Positions 26,117 through 34,517 of a stretch of DNA of 64,000 nucleotides are shown one piece after another (the first letter of the stretch is position 1; every line of letters begins with the position of its first letter). Source of the DNA: Desulfovibrionaceae bacterium (GTDB lineage Bacteria; Desulfobacterota; Desulfovibrionia; Desulfovibrionales; Desulfovibrionaceae). The notes below the pieces were generated by a model. It saw nothing but the letters and a program-made list of their open reading frames with translations, was not told where the DNA came from and did no database searches. The position numbers and the translations under genes were made by a program. The DNA lies in assembly GCA_910575755.1 (NCBI GenBank), contig CAJTFO010000002.1:62001-126000 (forward strand), given 5' to 3'.

Positions 26117-26581
26117 TAACTCCTCTCGCTTCCACCTTGCGCAGCAGGGCCAGGATTTCGGGCGCGGTGATTTCGCCTATTGGCTTTGCGCCGATAAAGG
26201 GGAAAAATTCCTGGTCAGCAGATTCATTACCCTTGCGGAATATTTGTCAGTCCATTTCGCGGACTGCAATTCATGCCATTCCCTCGCCACAAGCTCAAAG
26301 GTGTTTCCTGCCGCCTGCTTTTTGAGCTTGCGCTCCGTTGACGGGTCGGAGCCAGTTTCAAGCGTCTTTCTGGCCTCCATCGCCTTTTCCCTGGTTTCCT
26401 TGAGAGACACAGTCGGATAGCGCCCAAGTGAAATCAGCTTTTCCTTGCCCTGGAAGGGGTATTTCAATCTCCAGATTTTTGTGCCCTTTTCGGTGATGTG
26501 CAGATAAAGGCCGTTGGCATCAAACAGTTTTCTTGCCTTTTCGCTGGCTTTTGCCGCCCTGATTGTGGTATCTGTCAGCAT
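26101..26581 (-). pseudogene. P4-type tyrosine integrase, frameshifted and truncated
   Basis: The first 134 codons from the ATG at 26581 are the arm-binding N-terminal domain of P4-like integrases (MLTDTTIRAAK, FDANGLYLHITEKGTKIWRLKY, SLGRYPTVSLKETREKA). After RNF the frame breaks at a T5 run near 26205; one missing T turns the expected F-PFIGAKPIGEITAPEI into a short wrong tail. The correct frame continues (EITAPEILALLRKVEARG, IGTAH) to about 26101 and then ends in unrelated sequence. The catalytic domain with the RHRY residues is missing. It cannot catalyse integration or excision. Confidence 0.82.
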
Positions 26582-26745
26582 GGGTTATGTCTCCTTGTTG
26601 GTTTCAACTTACCCCGAAACATACCCCATATTTTGGGGTATTTCCATGCGTCCAAATAAATCGTATTGGACAGAATATTTTATAAATATCATTATATATC
26701 AAAGTATTATACATATTACTGGTCTTGGATAGAGCTTATGAAGGA

Positions 26746-26756
26746 TTGTACATCAC
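26746..26756 (+). repeat. Right attachment-site copy of the island
   Basis: TTGTACATCAC, identical to 23102-23112; 165 bp from the integrase start. Confidence 0.78.
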
Positions 26757-26972
26757 CTGCCTGATCGTGGGTTTTCTGGCGGCGTCACGGGCGTGGGCGG
26801 CATTCTGATTCCCCCGGCCCTGATTCTGCTGAGCGGGCTTGACGCCATACGACCATGGGCACGGCGCTGGCCCAGCCGCCCATGCTCTGCCTTATGGAAG
26901 TGGCGGGCTTTTTCGGCGGCCTGGGCGTTTTTTTTGCTTGTGCGTGAGCTCATGTCTTAGCATACTCAGGCC

Positions 26973-29900
26973 ATGAATATCGCCGCCGTCTTCATCCGAC
27001 GCCCGGTCGCCACCGCCCTGATCATGCTGGGCATGCTCTTTTTCGGCGTCACGGGCTATATGTCCCTGCCGGTCAATCAACTGCCCAATGTGGACTTTCC
27101 CACCATTCAGGTCATGGCCGACCTGTCAGGTGCGGACCCGGAGACCATGGCCGCCTCCGTGGCCACGCCGCTGGAAAAGGAATTTTTCACCATCGCCGGC
27201 ATTGACTCCATTTCTTCGGTCAATGCCGCGGGCCGCACCCGCATAACCATTCAGTTCGCGCTGGACAGGGACATAGACGCGGCGGCTCTGGACGTGCAGT
27301 CGGCCATCGGCCTGGCCCAGCGGCGCATGCCCGCCAGCATGACCACGCCGCCCAGCTTCCGCAAGGTCAATCCGGCGGATATGCCCATTCTCTATCTGCG
27401 GGTTTCCTCGCCCACCCTGCCCCTGTACCAGCTCAACGAATACGCGGATACGCTTATCGGCCAGCGCCTGTCCATGGTGGAGGGCGTGGCCCAGGTGGTC
27501 ATCTACGGCCAGAAAAAATACGCCGTGCGCGTGCAACTGGACCCGGACGAGCTGGCCTCGCGCGGCCTGGGCATTGACGAGGTGGCCGACGCCGTGGCCG
27601 CCGCCAATTCCATGCTGCCCACCGGTTCTCTGGAAGGCGCGCAGCGGGCCAGTTCCATCAAATCATCGGGCCAGTTGCTCAACGCGCGGGCCTTCCGGGA
27701 TACGGTGGTGGCCTACCGCAACGGCGCGCCCGTACGCCTGCGCGACCTGGGCACGGTGGTGGACAGCGAACAGCAGGACAAGCAGATTTCCTGGAGCAAC
27801 GGCGGCGCGCCCAGCATCACCCTGGCCGTGGAGCGCCAGCCCGGCACCAATACCGTGCAGGTGGTGGACGCCATCAGGGCGCTGCTGCCAGGCCTGGAAC
27901 GCCAGTTGCCGCCCTCGGTCAAAGTGGACGTTTTTTACGACCGTTCGGAATCCATTCGCGAGTCCGTGGCTGATGTGAAGTTCACCCTGATTCTCACGGT
28001 TTTTCTGGTGGTGCTGGTCATATTCATCTTTCTGCGCAATCTGCCCGCCACGGTCATTCCCAGCCTGGCTCTGCCCATGTCGGTCATCTCCACCTTCGCG
28101 CTCATGGCCGTGCTGGGCTACAGCCTGGACAATCTTTCTCTCATGGCTCTGACCCTGGCCGTGGGCTTTGTGGTGGATGACGCCATTGTCATGCTGGAAA
28201 ACATCGTCCGTCATCAGGAGATGGGCAAGGACCCGCTCACGGCGGCCTATGACGGCTCGGCGGAAATCGGCTTCACCATTGTTTCCATGACCATTTCCCT
28301 GGCCGCCGTGTTCATCCCCGTGCTGTTCATGGGCGGCATTGTGGGCCGTCTGTTCCGCGAGTTCGCGGTGGTCATCATCACGGCCATTCTCTGTTCCGGC
28401 GTGGTTTCGCTGACGCTGACGCCCATGCTCTGCGCCTATTTTCTGAAAGCCGGGCAGAAGCACAAGCCCGGCCATGAAGGCGTGTACGGCGCTCTGGAGC
28501 GCATGTTCGACCGACTGGCGGCGGCCTATGCCCGCTCTCTGGAGTATGTGCTGCGCCACCGCCTGGCCGCGCTGTACTGCTCTCTGGGCCTGCTGGGCCT
28601 GACCCTCTGGCTGGGCGTGGTCATGCCCAAGGGTTTTCTGCCCGCCGAGGACATGGGCTTTCTGGTGGCCAGCACCGAGGCGGAGCAGGGCGTTTCCTTT
28701 CAGGGCATGGTGGCGGCCCAGCACGCCCTGGACCCCCTGCTGGAAAAACAGCCGCATGTGGCCATGTACAATTCCGTGGTGGGCATTGTGGGTTCCAGCC
28801 AGAGCATGAACAACGGCAACCTGCTCATGCGCCTCAAGCCCCACGGCCAGCGGCCGGGCATTGAGAGCGTGGCCCAGCGCCTGCGGCGCGAACTGAACGC
28901 CTCCCCGGCGCTGCGCATATTCGTGCGCGTGCCGCCGGCCATCAATATCGGCGGGCGTTCCTCCAAGGCGCTCTACCAGTATACCCTGTCCGGGCCGGAC
29001 ATGGCGGCGCTTTACGACAGCGCCCAGAAGGTGGAGGAGGCCCTGCGCAGACTGCCCGAAATTCAGGACGTGAACAGCGACCTGCAACTCAAGAACCCCG
29101 AACTGCGCGTGACCATTGACCGCAACCGCGCGGCGGCGCTGGGCGTGAGTCCGCGGCAGATTGAACTGGCCCTGCAATCGGCCTACGGCTCGCGCGAAAT
29201 TTCCACTATCTATGCCCCTACCAATGACTACAAGGTGTTTGTGGAATTGCAGAAGCGCTTCCAGCAGGACAGCTCGGCCCTGTCCCGCCTTTATGTGCGC
29301 TCCAGAAACGGCGATCTGGCGCCGCTGGACACGCTGGCCAGCCTTTCGCCCGGCGTGGGCCCCATCGCGGTGAACCACAACGGCCAGTTCCCGGCCGTGA
29401 CCATTTCCTACAATCTGCGGCCCGGCGTGGCCCTGAGCGAGGGCGTGGCGGCCGTGGAGGCGGCGGCCCGCCCTCTGCTGCCCGACTCGGTGAGCGCCGA
29501 ATCCCAGGGCACGGCCCAGGCCTTTCAGAAATCCCTCAAGGGCATGGGCTGGCTGCTTGTTCTGGCCATTGTGGTCATTTATCTGGTGCTGGGCATTTTG
29601 TACGAGAGCTTTATCCATCCCCTGACCATCCTTTCCGGTCTGCCCTCGGCGGGCTTCGGCGCGCTGGCCACGCTCTGGCTGTTCGGGCTGGAGCTGGACC
29701 TGTACGGTTTTGTGGGCGTCATCATGCTGCTGGGCATTGTCAAGAAAAACGCCATCATGATGCTGGACTTCGCGCTGGAGGCCCAGCGCCGCGACCCTGC
29801 CGTCACGCCCCTGGCCGCCATCACCGAGGGCTGTCATGTGCGTTTCCGGCCCATCATGATGACCACCCTGGCCGCGCTCATGGGCGCGCTGCCCATCGCC

Positions 29901-30080
29901 ATCGGCATAGGGGCCGGGGCCGAGGCCCGGCGGCCTCTGGGGCTGGCCGTGGTGGGCGGCCTGTGCTTTTCGCAGATTGTGACGCTCTACATCACGCCGG
30001 TGTATTACTATTATATGGAGAAGTTTTCCCGGCGGCTGAACAGGCGCTATGGCGGGAGGTTCCATGACAATGCCGAGTGA
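26973..30080 (+). CDS. RND-family multidrug efflux permease (AcrB/MexB type, HAE1)
   Basis: 1035 residues, full length. Proton-driven inner-membrane pump. Starts MNIAAVFIRRPVATALIM as in the family. A first periplasmic domain (about 30-330) is followed by a membrane block with SLDNLSLMALTLAVGFVVDDAIVMLENI, which carries the Asp pair of proton transfer in helix 4. The second half repeats this, with VIMLLGIVKKNAIMMLDF and a GSGAE-like GIGAGAEARRPLG. It normally needs a membrane-fusion protein and an outer-membrane channel; neither is adjacent. Upstream is the TauE/SafE pseudogene, so it may have lost an operon promoter. It overlaps the next gene. Confidence 0.9.
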   Translation: MNIAAVFIRRPVATALIMLGMLFFGVTGYMSLPVNQLPNVDFPTIQVMADLSGADPETMAASVATPLEKEFFTIAGIDSISSVNAAGRTRITIQFALDRDIDAAALDVQSAIGLAQRRMPASMTTPPSFRKVNPADMPILYLRVSSPTLPLYQLNEYADTLIGQRLSMVEGVAQVVIYGQKKYAVRVQLDPDELASRGLGIDEVADAVAAANSMLPTGSLEGAQRASSIKSSGQLLNARAFRDTVVAYRNGAPVRLRDLGTVVDSEQQDKQISWSNGGAPSITLAVERQPGTNTVQVVDAIRALLPGLERQLPPSVKVDVFYDRSESIRESVADVKFTLILTVFLVVLVIFIFLRNLPATVIPSLALPMSVISTFALMAVLGYSLDNLSLMALTLAVGFVVDDAIVMLENIVRHQEMGKDPLTAAYDGSAEIGFTIVSMTISLAAVFIPVLFMGGIVGRLFREFAVVIITAILCSGVVSLTLTPMLCAYFLKAGQKHKPGHEGVYGALERMFDRLAAAYARSLEYVLRHRLAALYCSLGLLGLTLWLGVVMPKGFLPAEDMGFLVASTEAEQGVSFQGMVAAQHALDPLLEKQPHVAMYNSVVGIVGSSQSMNNGNLLMRLKPHGQRPGIESVAQRLRRELNASPALRIFVRVPPAINIGGRSSKALYQYTLSGPDMAALYDSAQKVEEALRRLPEIQDVNSDLQLKNPELRVTIDRNRAAALGVSPRQIELALQSAYGSREISTIYAPTNDYKVFVELQKRFQQDSSALSRLYVRSRNGDLAPLDTLASLSPGVGPIAVNHNGQFPAVTISYNLRPGVALSEGVAAVEAAARPLLPDSVSAESQGTAQAFQKSLKGMGWLLVLAIVVIYLVLGILYESFIHPLTILSGLPSAGFGALATLWLFGLELDLYGFVGVIMLLGIVKKNAIMMLDFALEAQRRDPAVTPLAAITEGCHVRFRPIMMTTLAALMGALPIAIGIGAGAEARRPLGLAVVGGLCFSQIVTLYITPVYYYYMEKFSRRLNRRYGGRFHDNAE

Positions 30081-30813
30081 GCGGCCGCGGGCCGGAGCCC
30101 CTTCCTGCCGCCGCTGCGGGCAATGCTGCCTGCGCGGCGGCCCGACCCTGATGCGCGAGGACGCGCCCCTGCTGGCCGGGGGGACGCTGCCGCCTGAGGC
30201 TCTGGTCTGTCTGCGGGCCGGAGAATGGGCGCGCGACGACGCGCGGGCCGCGCTGCGCCCTCTGGAAGCGGAGCTGCTCAAGATCGCGGGCACGGGCCAG
30301 CCCGCTCACCCCTGGCGTTGCCTGTATTACAGGGACGGCGCGGAGGGCGCGGCCTGCGGCATCTACCACCGTCGCCCCGCGCAATGCCGGACGCTGTTCT
30401 GCGCGGACACCGCGCCCCTGGAGACGATGCTGGCTCACGGCGCAAGTCTGGATCGCCGCGCCGCCGTGGAAGCCCTGGCGGAGCAGTCGCCGCCCTCCGT
30501 GGCCCCGGCTCTCTGTCTGGAGCTGATCAGCGCCCATGACGAAGCCTGCCCGGCGGGCCGTGCGCTGGCGCTGGCCGCGGCGCTGGGCTTTCGCCCTCGC
30601 GGCGTCGGGGCGACAGGGGCGACCGGCCCGCTGCCTGACGGCGGGCATGAGGCCGTGCGGGCCGAACTGGCCGGGATGGCGCGTTATGATGCGGCCTTTC
30701 GCGAGCTGTGCGTTACGCGCGGGGGTGTGCCCGCCTCAGCGCTGCCCTTTCTGCTGGGCAGACCGCTCACTGTCCTGCTGGCGGAGGTGGGCCTGCGCGC
30801 AAGGGCGGGCTGA
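30064..30813 (+). CDS. YkgJ-type cysteine-cluster protein
   Basis: 249 residues. N-terminal CRRCGQCCLRGG and later PWRCLYY, ACGIYHRRPAQCRTLFC, the pattern of the YkgJ/CxxCxxCC family thought to bind metal (Zn or Fe). The C-terminal half is Ala/Leu-rich without motifs. The start at 30064 lies 17 bases inside the RND gene with GGGAGG just upstream; an ATG at 30070 is equally possible. The overlap suggests coupling to the pump gene, but a shared function is unproven. Confidence 0.75.
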   Translation: MTMPSERPRAGAPSCRRCGQCCLRGGPTLMREDAPLLAGGTLPPEALVCLRAGEWARDDARAALRPLEAELLKIAGTGQPAHPWRCLYYRDGAEGAACGIYHRRPAQCRTLFCADTAPLETMLAHGASLDRRAAVEALAEQSPPSVAPALCLELISAHDEACPAGRALALAAALGFRPRGVGATGATGPLPDGGHEAVRAELAGMARYDAAFRELCVTRGGVPASALPFLLGRPLTVLLAEVGLRARAG

Positions 30814-30918
30814 TGCGTCAAGCCCGCCGCCCGCCGCGCCGGTTGACAGAAGGCCGCGCCCGCCCTACCTTTGCCGCAGCCGCATTCCGGCCACACAACA
30901 ACTGTAAAGGATATAGCC

Positions 30919-32133
30919 ATGCCCTTGTGCAGCGTTGAAGAAGCCATTGCCGACATCCGGCAAGGAAAAATGGTCATTCTGGTGGACGACGAGGACCGCG
31001 AAAACGAAGGCGACCTGACCATGGCCGCCGAGCACGTCACGCCGGAAGCCATCAATTTCATGGCCCGGTTCGGGCGCGGCCTGATCTGCCTGCCCCTTGC
31101 GCCGGAACTGACCGATCGCCTGCAACTGCCCTTGATGACCCAGCGCAACGGTTCGCGTTTCGGCACCAACTTCACGGTGTCCATCGAGGCCCGCGAGGGC
31201 ATTTCCACAGGCATTTCGGCGGCGGACCGCGCCGCCACCATCAGGGCCGCCGTGGCGGACAACGCCCGGCCTGACGACCTTGTGTCGCCCGGTCATGTCT
31301 TTCCGCTCCGGGCCAGGGCGGGGGGCGTGCTCGCGCGCACGGGGCAGACCGAAGGCAGCGTGGATCTGGCCCGCCTGGCCGGGCTCAAGCCGGCGGCCGT
31401 CATCTGCGAAATCATGCGCGATGACGGCAGTATGGCCCGTATGCCAGATCTGGAGAAATTCGCCGCCGAGCATCATATCAAGATCGCGGCGGTGCACGAC
31501 ATCATCCGCTACCGGCTGGAGCGCGGCCAGGTGTCGGTGCGCTGCGACGCGCATGCCCATCTGCCCAGCCTTTACGGCGACTTCACGGTATACGCCTACG
31601 AAAGCGAAATGGAGCCGGGCACGCATCTGGCGCTGGTCAAGGGCGACATCAGCGGGCCGGAGCCGGTGCTGGTGCGCGTGCACAGCCAGTGCCTGACCGG
31701 CGACGCGCTGGGCTCCCTGCGCTGCGACTGCCGGGGCCAGCTTGGCGCGGCCTTGCGCCAGATAGAGAAGGAAGGGCGCGGCGCGCTGCTCTACATGCGG
31801 CAGGAAGGGCGCGGCATTGGCCTGGCCAACAAGATACGCGCCTATGCCCTGCAAGATCAGGGCTATGACACGGTGGAGGCCAACCGCATGCTGGGCTTCC
31901 CCGATGATTTGCGCGATTACGGCACTGGCGCGCAGATTCTGGTTGATCTGGGCATTCGCAAAATTCGCCTGCTGACCAACAATCCCAAGAAAATCGTGGG
32001 TCTTTCGGGCTATGGCATCGAGATTGTGGAGCGCGTGCCCATTGAAATCGAAGCCTGTTCGGAAAACGAAGCCTACCTGCGCACCAAGAAAGAAAAGATG
32101 GCGCATCTGCTCAGCGGCATTCGCTGCCACTAG
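30919..32133 (+). CDS. ribBA: Bifunctional riboflavin protein RibBA
   Basis: Fuses 3,4-dihydroxy-2-butanone-4-phosphate synthase (RibB, residues 1-200) and GTP cyclohydrolase II (RibA, 205-404), the two entry steps of riboflavin synthesis. RibB carries the acidic metal loop [12 protein letters not shown] and HV in PGHVFPL. RibA carries the Zn site [17 protein letters not shown] and the [19 protein letters not shown] block. The ATG at 30919 has AAAGG upstream; a 16-residue upstream extension in frame is not used. No FMN riboswitch fits in the 105-bp gap before it. The other rib genes lie elsewhere. Confidence 0.96.
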   Translation: MPLCSVEEAIADIRQGKMVILVDDEDRENEGDLTMAAEHVTPEAINFMARFGRGLICLPLAPELTDRLQLPLMTQRNGSRFGTNFTVSIEAREGISTGISAADRAATIRAAVADNARPDDLVSPGHVFPLRARAGGVLARTGQTEGSVDLARLAGLKPAAVICEIMRDDGSMARMPDLEKFAAEHHIKIAAVHDIIRYRLERGQVSVRCDAHAHLPSLYGDFTVYAYESEMEPGTHLALVKGDISGPEPVLVRVHSQCLTGDALGSLRCDCRGQLGAALRQIEKEGRGALLYMRQEGRGIGLANKIRAYALQDQGYDTVEANRMLGFPDDLRDYGTGAQILVDLGIRKIRLLTNNPKKIVGLSGYGIEIVERVPIEIEACSENEAYLRTKKEKMAHLLSGIRCH

Positions 32134-32414
32134 CGCCAGGCGCGCCCGCATGGGCGCGGTCAGCTCTGGCTGCCGGCGGATCATTTTTTACTGTGCAAAT
32201 GGTCCAGAGCTTTTTTCTCCGGCGTTTCATTGCCGCCGGCGTCGCGGCCCGCTGTGCCGGGTTGCGATGCCGGCGGCACTCTGTTTTCCGCTTCAGACAC
32301 CTCGCTCTGCCGGGCTGCCCTTCCGGGGCGGTTTGTCGCGGCCGACATTGACGAAAGGGGACGGCGGCTCCATAGTAGAACAGGAATGATTTTTTTTAAC
32401 AAAAAGGGCATAGT

Positions 32415-32882
32415 ATGCGGTACTGGCTGTTCAAGACGGAACCGGGCTGCTTTTCCTGGCAGGATCTGGAGAATGCGCCCCGGCAGACCACATCCTGGGA
32501 CGGGGTTCGCAATTATCAGGCCCGCAACTTCATGCGCGCCATGCGGGAAGGGGATCTGGGCTTTTTCTATCACAGCGGGCAGCAGCCATCCATTGTGGGC
32601 ATAGTGGAAGTGGTGCGGGCGGCCTACCCGGACTTTACGGCTCAGGACCCGGAAAATCAGCATTTTGACCCCAAAGCCACGCCGGAAAAACCCATCTGGG
32701 AAATGGTGGATGTGCGCCTGAGGCGCGCTCTGCCGCGTCCGCTGAGCCGCAAGGAACTGGCCGGCTGGCCTGAGCTGGCCGGCATGGAGCTGCTGAAGCG
32801 CGGCAGCCGCCTTTCCGTGCAGCCCGTGGAGGCCGGAGCCTTTGCCTTCATTTGCGGTCTGGCCGGCATTGAGCGCCCCTGA
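32415..32882 (+). CDS. EVE-domain protein
   Basis: 155 residues consisting of a single EVE domain, a PUA-like fold that reads modified bases in nucleic acids. Typical opening MRYWLFKTEP, W-DGVRNYQARNFMRAM-GD, FYHSG, IVGIVEVV and the C-terminal F-KRGSRLSVQPV. Stand-alone EVE proteins occur widely in proteobacteria. The 281-bp gap before it holds no gene I can support. No restriction or modification gene is next to it. Confidence 0.9.
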   Translation: MRYWLFKTEPGCFSWQDLENAPRQTTSWDGVRNYQARNFMRAMREGDLGFFYHSGQQPSIVGIVEVVRAAYPDFTAQDPENQHFDPKATPEKPIWEMVDVRLRRALPRPLSRKELAGWPELAGMELLKRGSRLSVQPVEAGAFAFICGLAGIERP

Positions 32883-33034
32883 CTGTTCCGGAAAGGCCGG
32901 TTATGCGGCTCGATTGTTGATATCTGCTGCTATGCTGATTGTGATACCACCATACTTTTTCGGGAAGTCCTCTTTGCAAAAATGACAAAGCAGGCTATAC
33001 AGGCACATTCTGCAAAAAATCCCGGATGTTGGCG

Positions 33035-33052
33035 CGCTGGCGCGCGCCAGCG
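33035..33052. promoter_or_regulatory. Perfect palindrome upstream of the lactate cluster
   Basis: CGCTGGCGCGCGCCAGCG, 77 bases before the D-lactate dehydrogenase-type start. An operator for a dimeric regulator is possible. The 246-bp gap after the EVE gene holds no coding sequence I recognise. Confidence 0.4.
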
Positions 33053-33128
33053 GGGGTATTCCGGGCCGGGTGGCCCAGGCCATAGTTCGGCATAATCCAG
33101 ATGATGCGAGAGCGTGCAAGGAGGTTTC

Positions 33129-34514
33129 ATGGCAAGCCAGGCGTTGATCAAAGATTTTGAAGAGCTGATCGGCAAGGAGAATGTCTTCACGTCCGAAGCC
33201 GATCTTCAGAGTTATTCATTTGACTCTGCGGTGCTTGAACCCGTGGTGCCGGCGCTGGTGCTGCGGCCCACCTCCACCGAGCAGTTGGGGCTTTGCGTCA
33301 AAAAGCTCTACGACAACGGCATACCCATGACAGTGCGCGGATCGGGCACCAACCTTTCCGGCGGCACCATTCCGGATCACAGTGATACCGCGGTGGTGCT
33401 GACCACCGGTCTGAACCGCATTCTTGAGATCAATTCCAACGACCTTTACGCCGTGGTGGAACCGGGCGTGATCACCGCCGACTTCGCCGCCGCCGTGGCC
33501 AGAAAAAATCTGTTCTATCCGCCGGATCCCGGCTCACAGGCCGTGTCCACCATAGGCGGCAACATCGCCGAGAACGCGGGCGGCCTGCGCGGCCTCAAGT
33601 ACGGCGTGACCAAGGATTACCTCATGGGCGTCGAATTTTTCGACGCCACGGGCGAAACCGTCAAAACAGGCTCGCGCACGGTGAAGTGCGTCACCGGCTA
33701 CAACCTGGCGGGCATGCTGATCCAGTCCGAGGGCACTTTGGGCGTCATTTCCCAGGCCATCCTCAAGCTGGTGCCGCCGCCGAGGGCATCCAAGGCCCTG
33801 ATGGCGGTCTTCGACGACATGCAGAACGCCGCCGAGGCCGTGGCCGGCATCATCGCGGCCCATGTGCTGCCCTGCACCCTGGAATTTCTGGATCATAACA
33901 CCATTGTGCGCGTGGACGACTTCACCAAGGCGGGCCTGCCCCGTGACGCGGCGGCCATCCTGCTCATCGAGGTGGACGGCCATCCCGCCCAGGTGGCGGA
34001 CGACGCCGAGGCCGTGGAGCGCGTGCTCAAGGAAAACAAGGCCGTGGCCGTGCATGTGCCCAAGGATGCGGCGGAAAAGTTCAAACTTTGGGAAGCGCGG
34101 CGCATGGCCCTGCCGGTGCTGGCCCGCTGCCGGCCCACCACGGTGCTGGAGGACGCCACCGTGCCCCGCTCGCAGATTCCGGCCATGATGAAGGCCGTCA
34201 ACGATATTGCCGCCAAATACAGGGTGGAGGTGGGCACCTTCGGCCATGCCGGCGACGGCAACCTGCATCCCACCTTCCTCTGCGACAAGCGTGACGTGGA
34301 GGAGTTCAAGCGGGTGGAAGCGGCCATTGATGAAATGTTCGACACGGCCATCAAGCTTCAGGGCACGCTTTCGGGCGAGCACGGCATCGGCACGGCCAAA
34401 GCCAAGTGGATGGAAAAGGAAACCTCGCGCGGCACCATATTGTTCTCGCAGCGGCTGCGCCGCGCCCTGGACCCCAAGGGGCTGCTCAATTCCACTAAAT
34501 TAGTGGGGATTTAG
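33129..34514 (+). CDS. FAD-linked lactate/glycolate dehydrogenase, GlcD type
   Basis: Oxidises a 2-hydroxyacid, here most likely D-lactate, to the keto acid. 461 residues: PCMH-type FAD-binding domain (about 35-215) with VRGSGTNLSGGTIP and PPDPGSQAVSTIGGNIAENAGG; a C-terminal FAD-oxidase domain with the GHAGDGNLHPTF motif and the ending SGEHGIGTAKAKWM...LDPKGLLNSTKLV. ATG at 33129 with AAGGAGG. First gene of a five-gene lactate cluster in which an Fe-S subunit, LutC- and LutB-type proteins and a lactate permease follow, matching the organic-acid oxidation region of D. vulgaris. Confidence 0.92.
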   Translation: MASQALIKDFEELIGKENVFTSEADLQSYSFDSAVLEPVVPALVLRPTSTEQLGLCVKKLYDNGIPMTVRGSGTNLSGGTIPDHSDTAVVLTTGLNRILEINSNDLYAVVEPGVITADFAAAVARKNLFYPPDPGSQAVSTIGGNIAENAGGLRGLKYGVTKDYLMGVEFFDATGETVKTGSRTVKCVTGYNLAGMLIQSEGTLGVISQAILKLVPPPRASKALMAVFDDMQNAAEAVAGIIAAHVLPCTLEFLDHNTIVRVDDFTKAGLPRDAAAILLIEVDGHPAQVADDAEAVERVLKENKAVAVHVPKDAAEKFKLWEARRMALPVLARCRPTTVLEDATVPRSQIPAMMKAVNDIAAKYRVEVGTFGHAGDGNLHPTFLCDKRDVEEFKRVEAAIDEMFDTAIKLQGTLSGEHGIGTAKAKWMEKETSRGTILFSQRLRRALDPKGLLNSTKLVGI

Positions 34515-34517
34515 CGT

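Larger units (their letters stand above)
23113..26756 (+). mobile_element. 3.6-kb integrated island (decayed), flanked by 11-bp direct repeats
   Basis: Bounded by TTGTACATCAC at 23102-23112 and 26746-26756. It contains an IS200-type element, an AT-rich MFS gene, a fragment of unknown origin and a broken tyrosine integrase whose start faces the right boundary, the usual place for an integrase. Base composition is far more AT-rich than the flanks. Just inside each end sits one copy of an inverted 10-mer (AATACTTTGA at 23153-23162, TCAAAGTATT at 26699-26708), possibly integrase arm sites. Removing one repeat copy plus the island restores the reading frame of the host permease across the junction. 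Confidence 0.8.
23087..26947 (+). pseudogene. TauE/SafE-type permease, split by an island and frameshifted
   Basis: The 5' piece starts at the ATG at 23087, with GAGAGGTG upstream and 10 bases after cbiB, and reads MVLAALYIT up to 23112. The matching 3' piece resumes at 26746 (LYITCLIVGFL...), beyond a 3.6-kb insertion. Joined at the shared 11-bp repeat the reading frame is continuous and gives the typical TauE/SafE N-terminus (GFL, GGVTGVGG, ILIPPALILLSGLDA, TTMGTALAQ). Two single-base deletions break the 3' piece, one in the CTGG-CGG stretch near 26780 and one in GACGCC-ATAC near 26850. The gene then ends early at 26947. TauE/SafE proteins export sulfonates or sulfite-type anions. The call is from motif reading. 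Confidence 0.75.

Noticed and set aside
26180-26200. GCCGATAA-like string inside the integrase remnant
   Set aside because: It lies in coding sequence, has no -35 partner and points at no gene start.
27663-30293. 876-codon open frame antisense to the RND pump
   Set aside because: High His/Gln/Arg shadow composition, no ribosome site, and the sense gene is certain.
30814-30918. FMN riboswitch before ribBA
   Set aside because: The gap of 105 bp is too short and lacks the RFN conserved blocks.
32181-32663. Open frames on both strands before the EVE gene
   Set aside because: No ribosome site and no family features; they overlap the start of the EVE gene.
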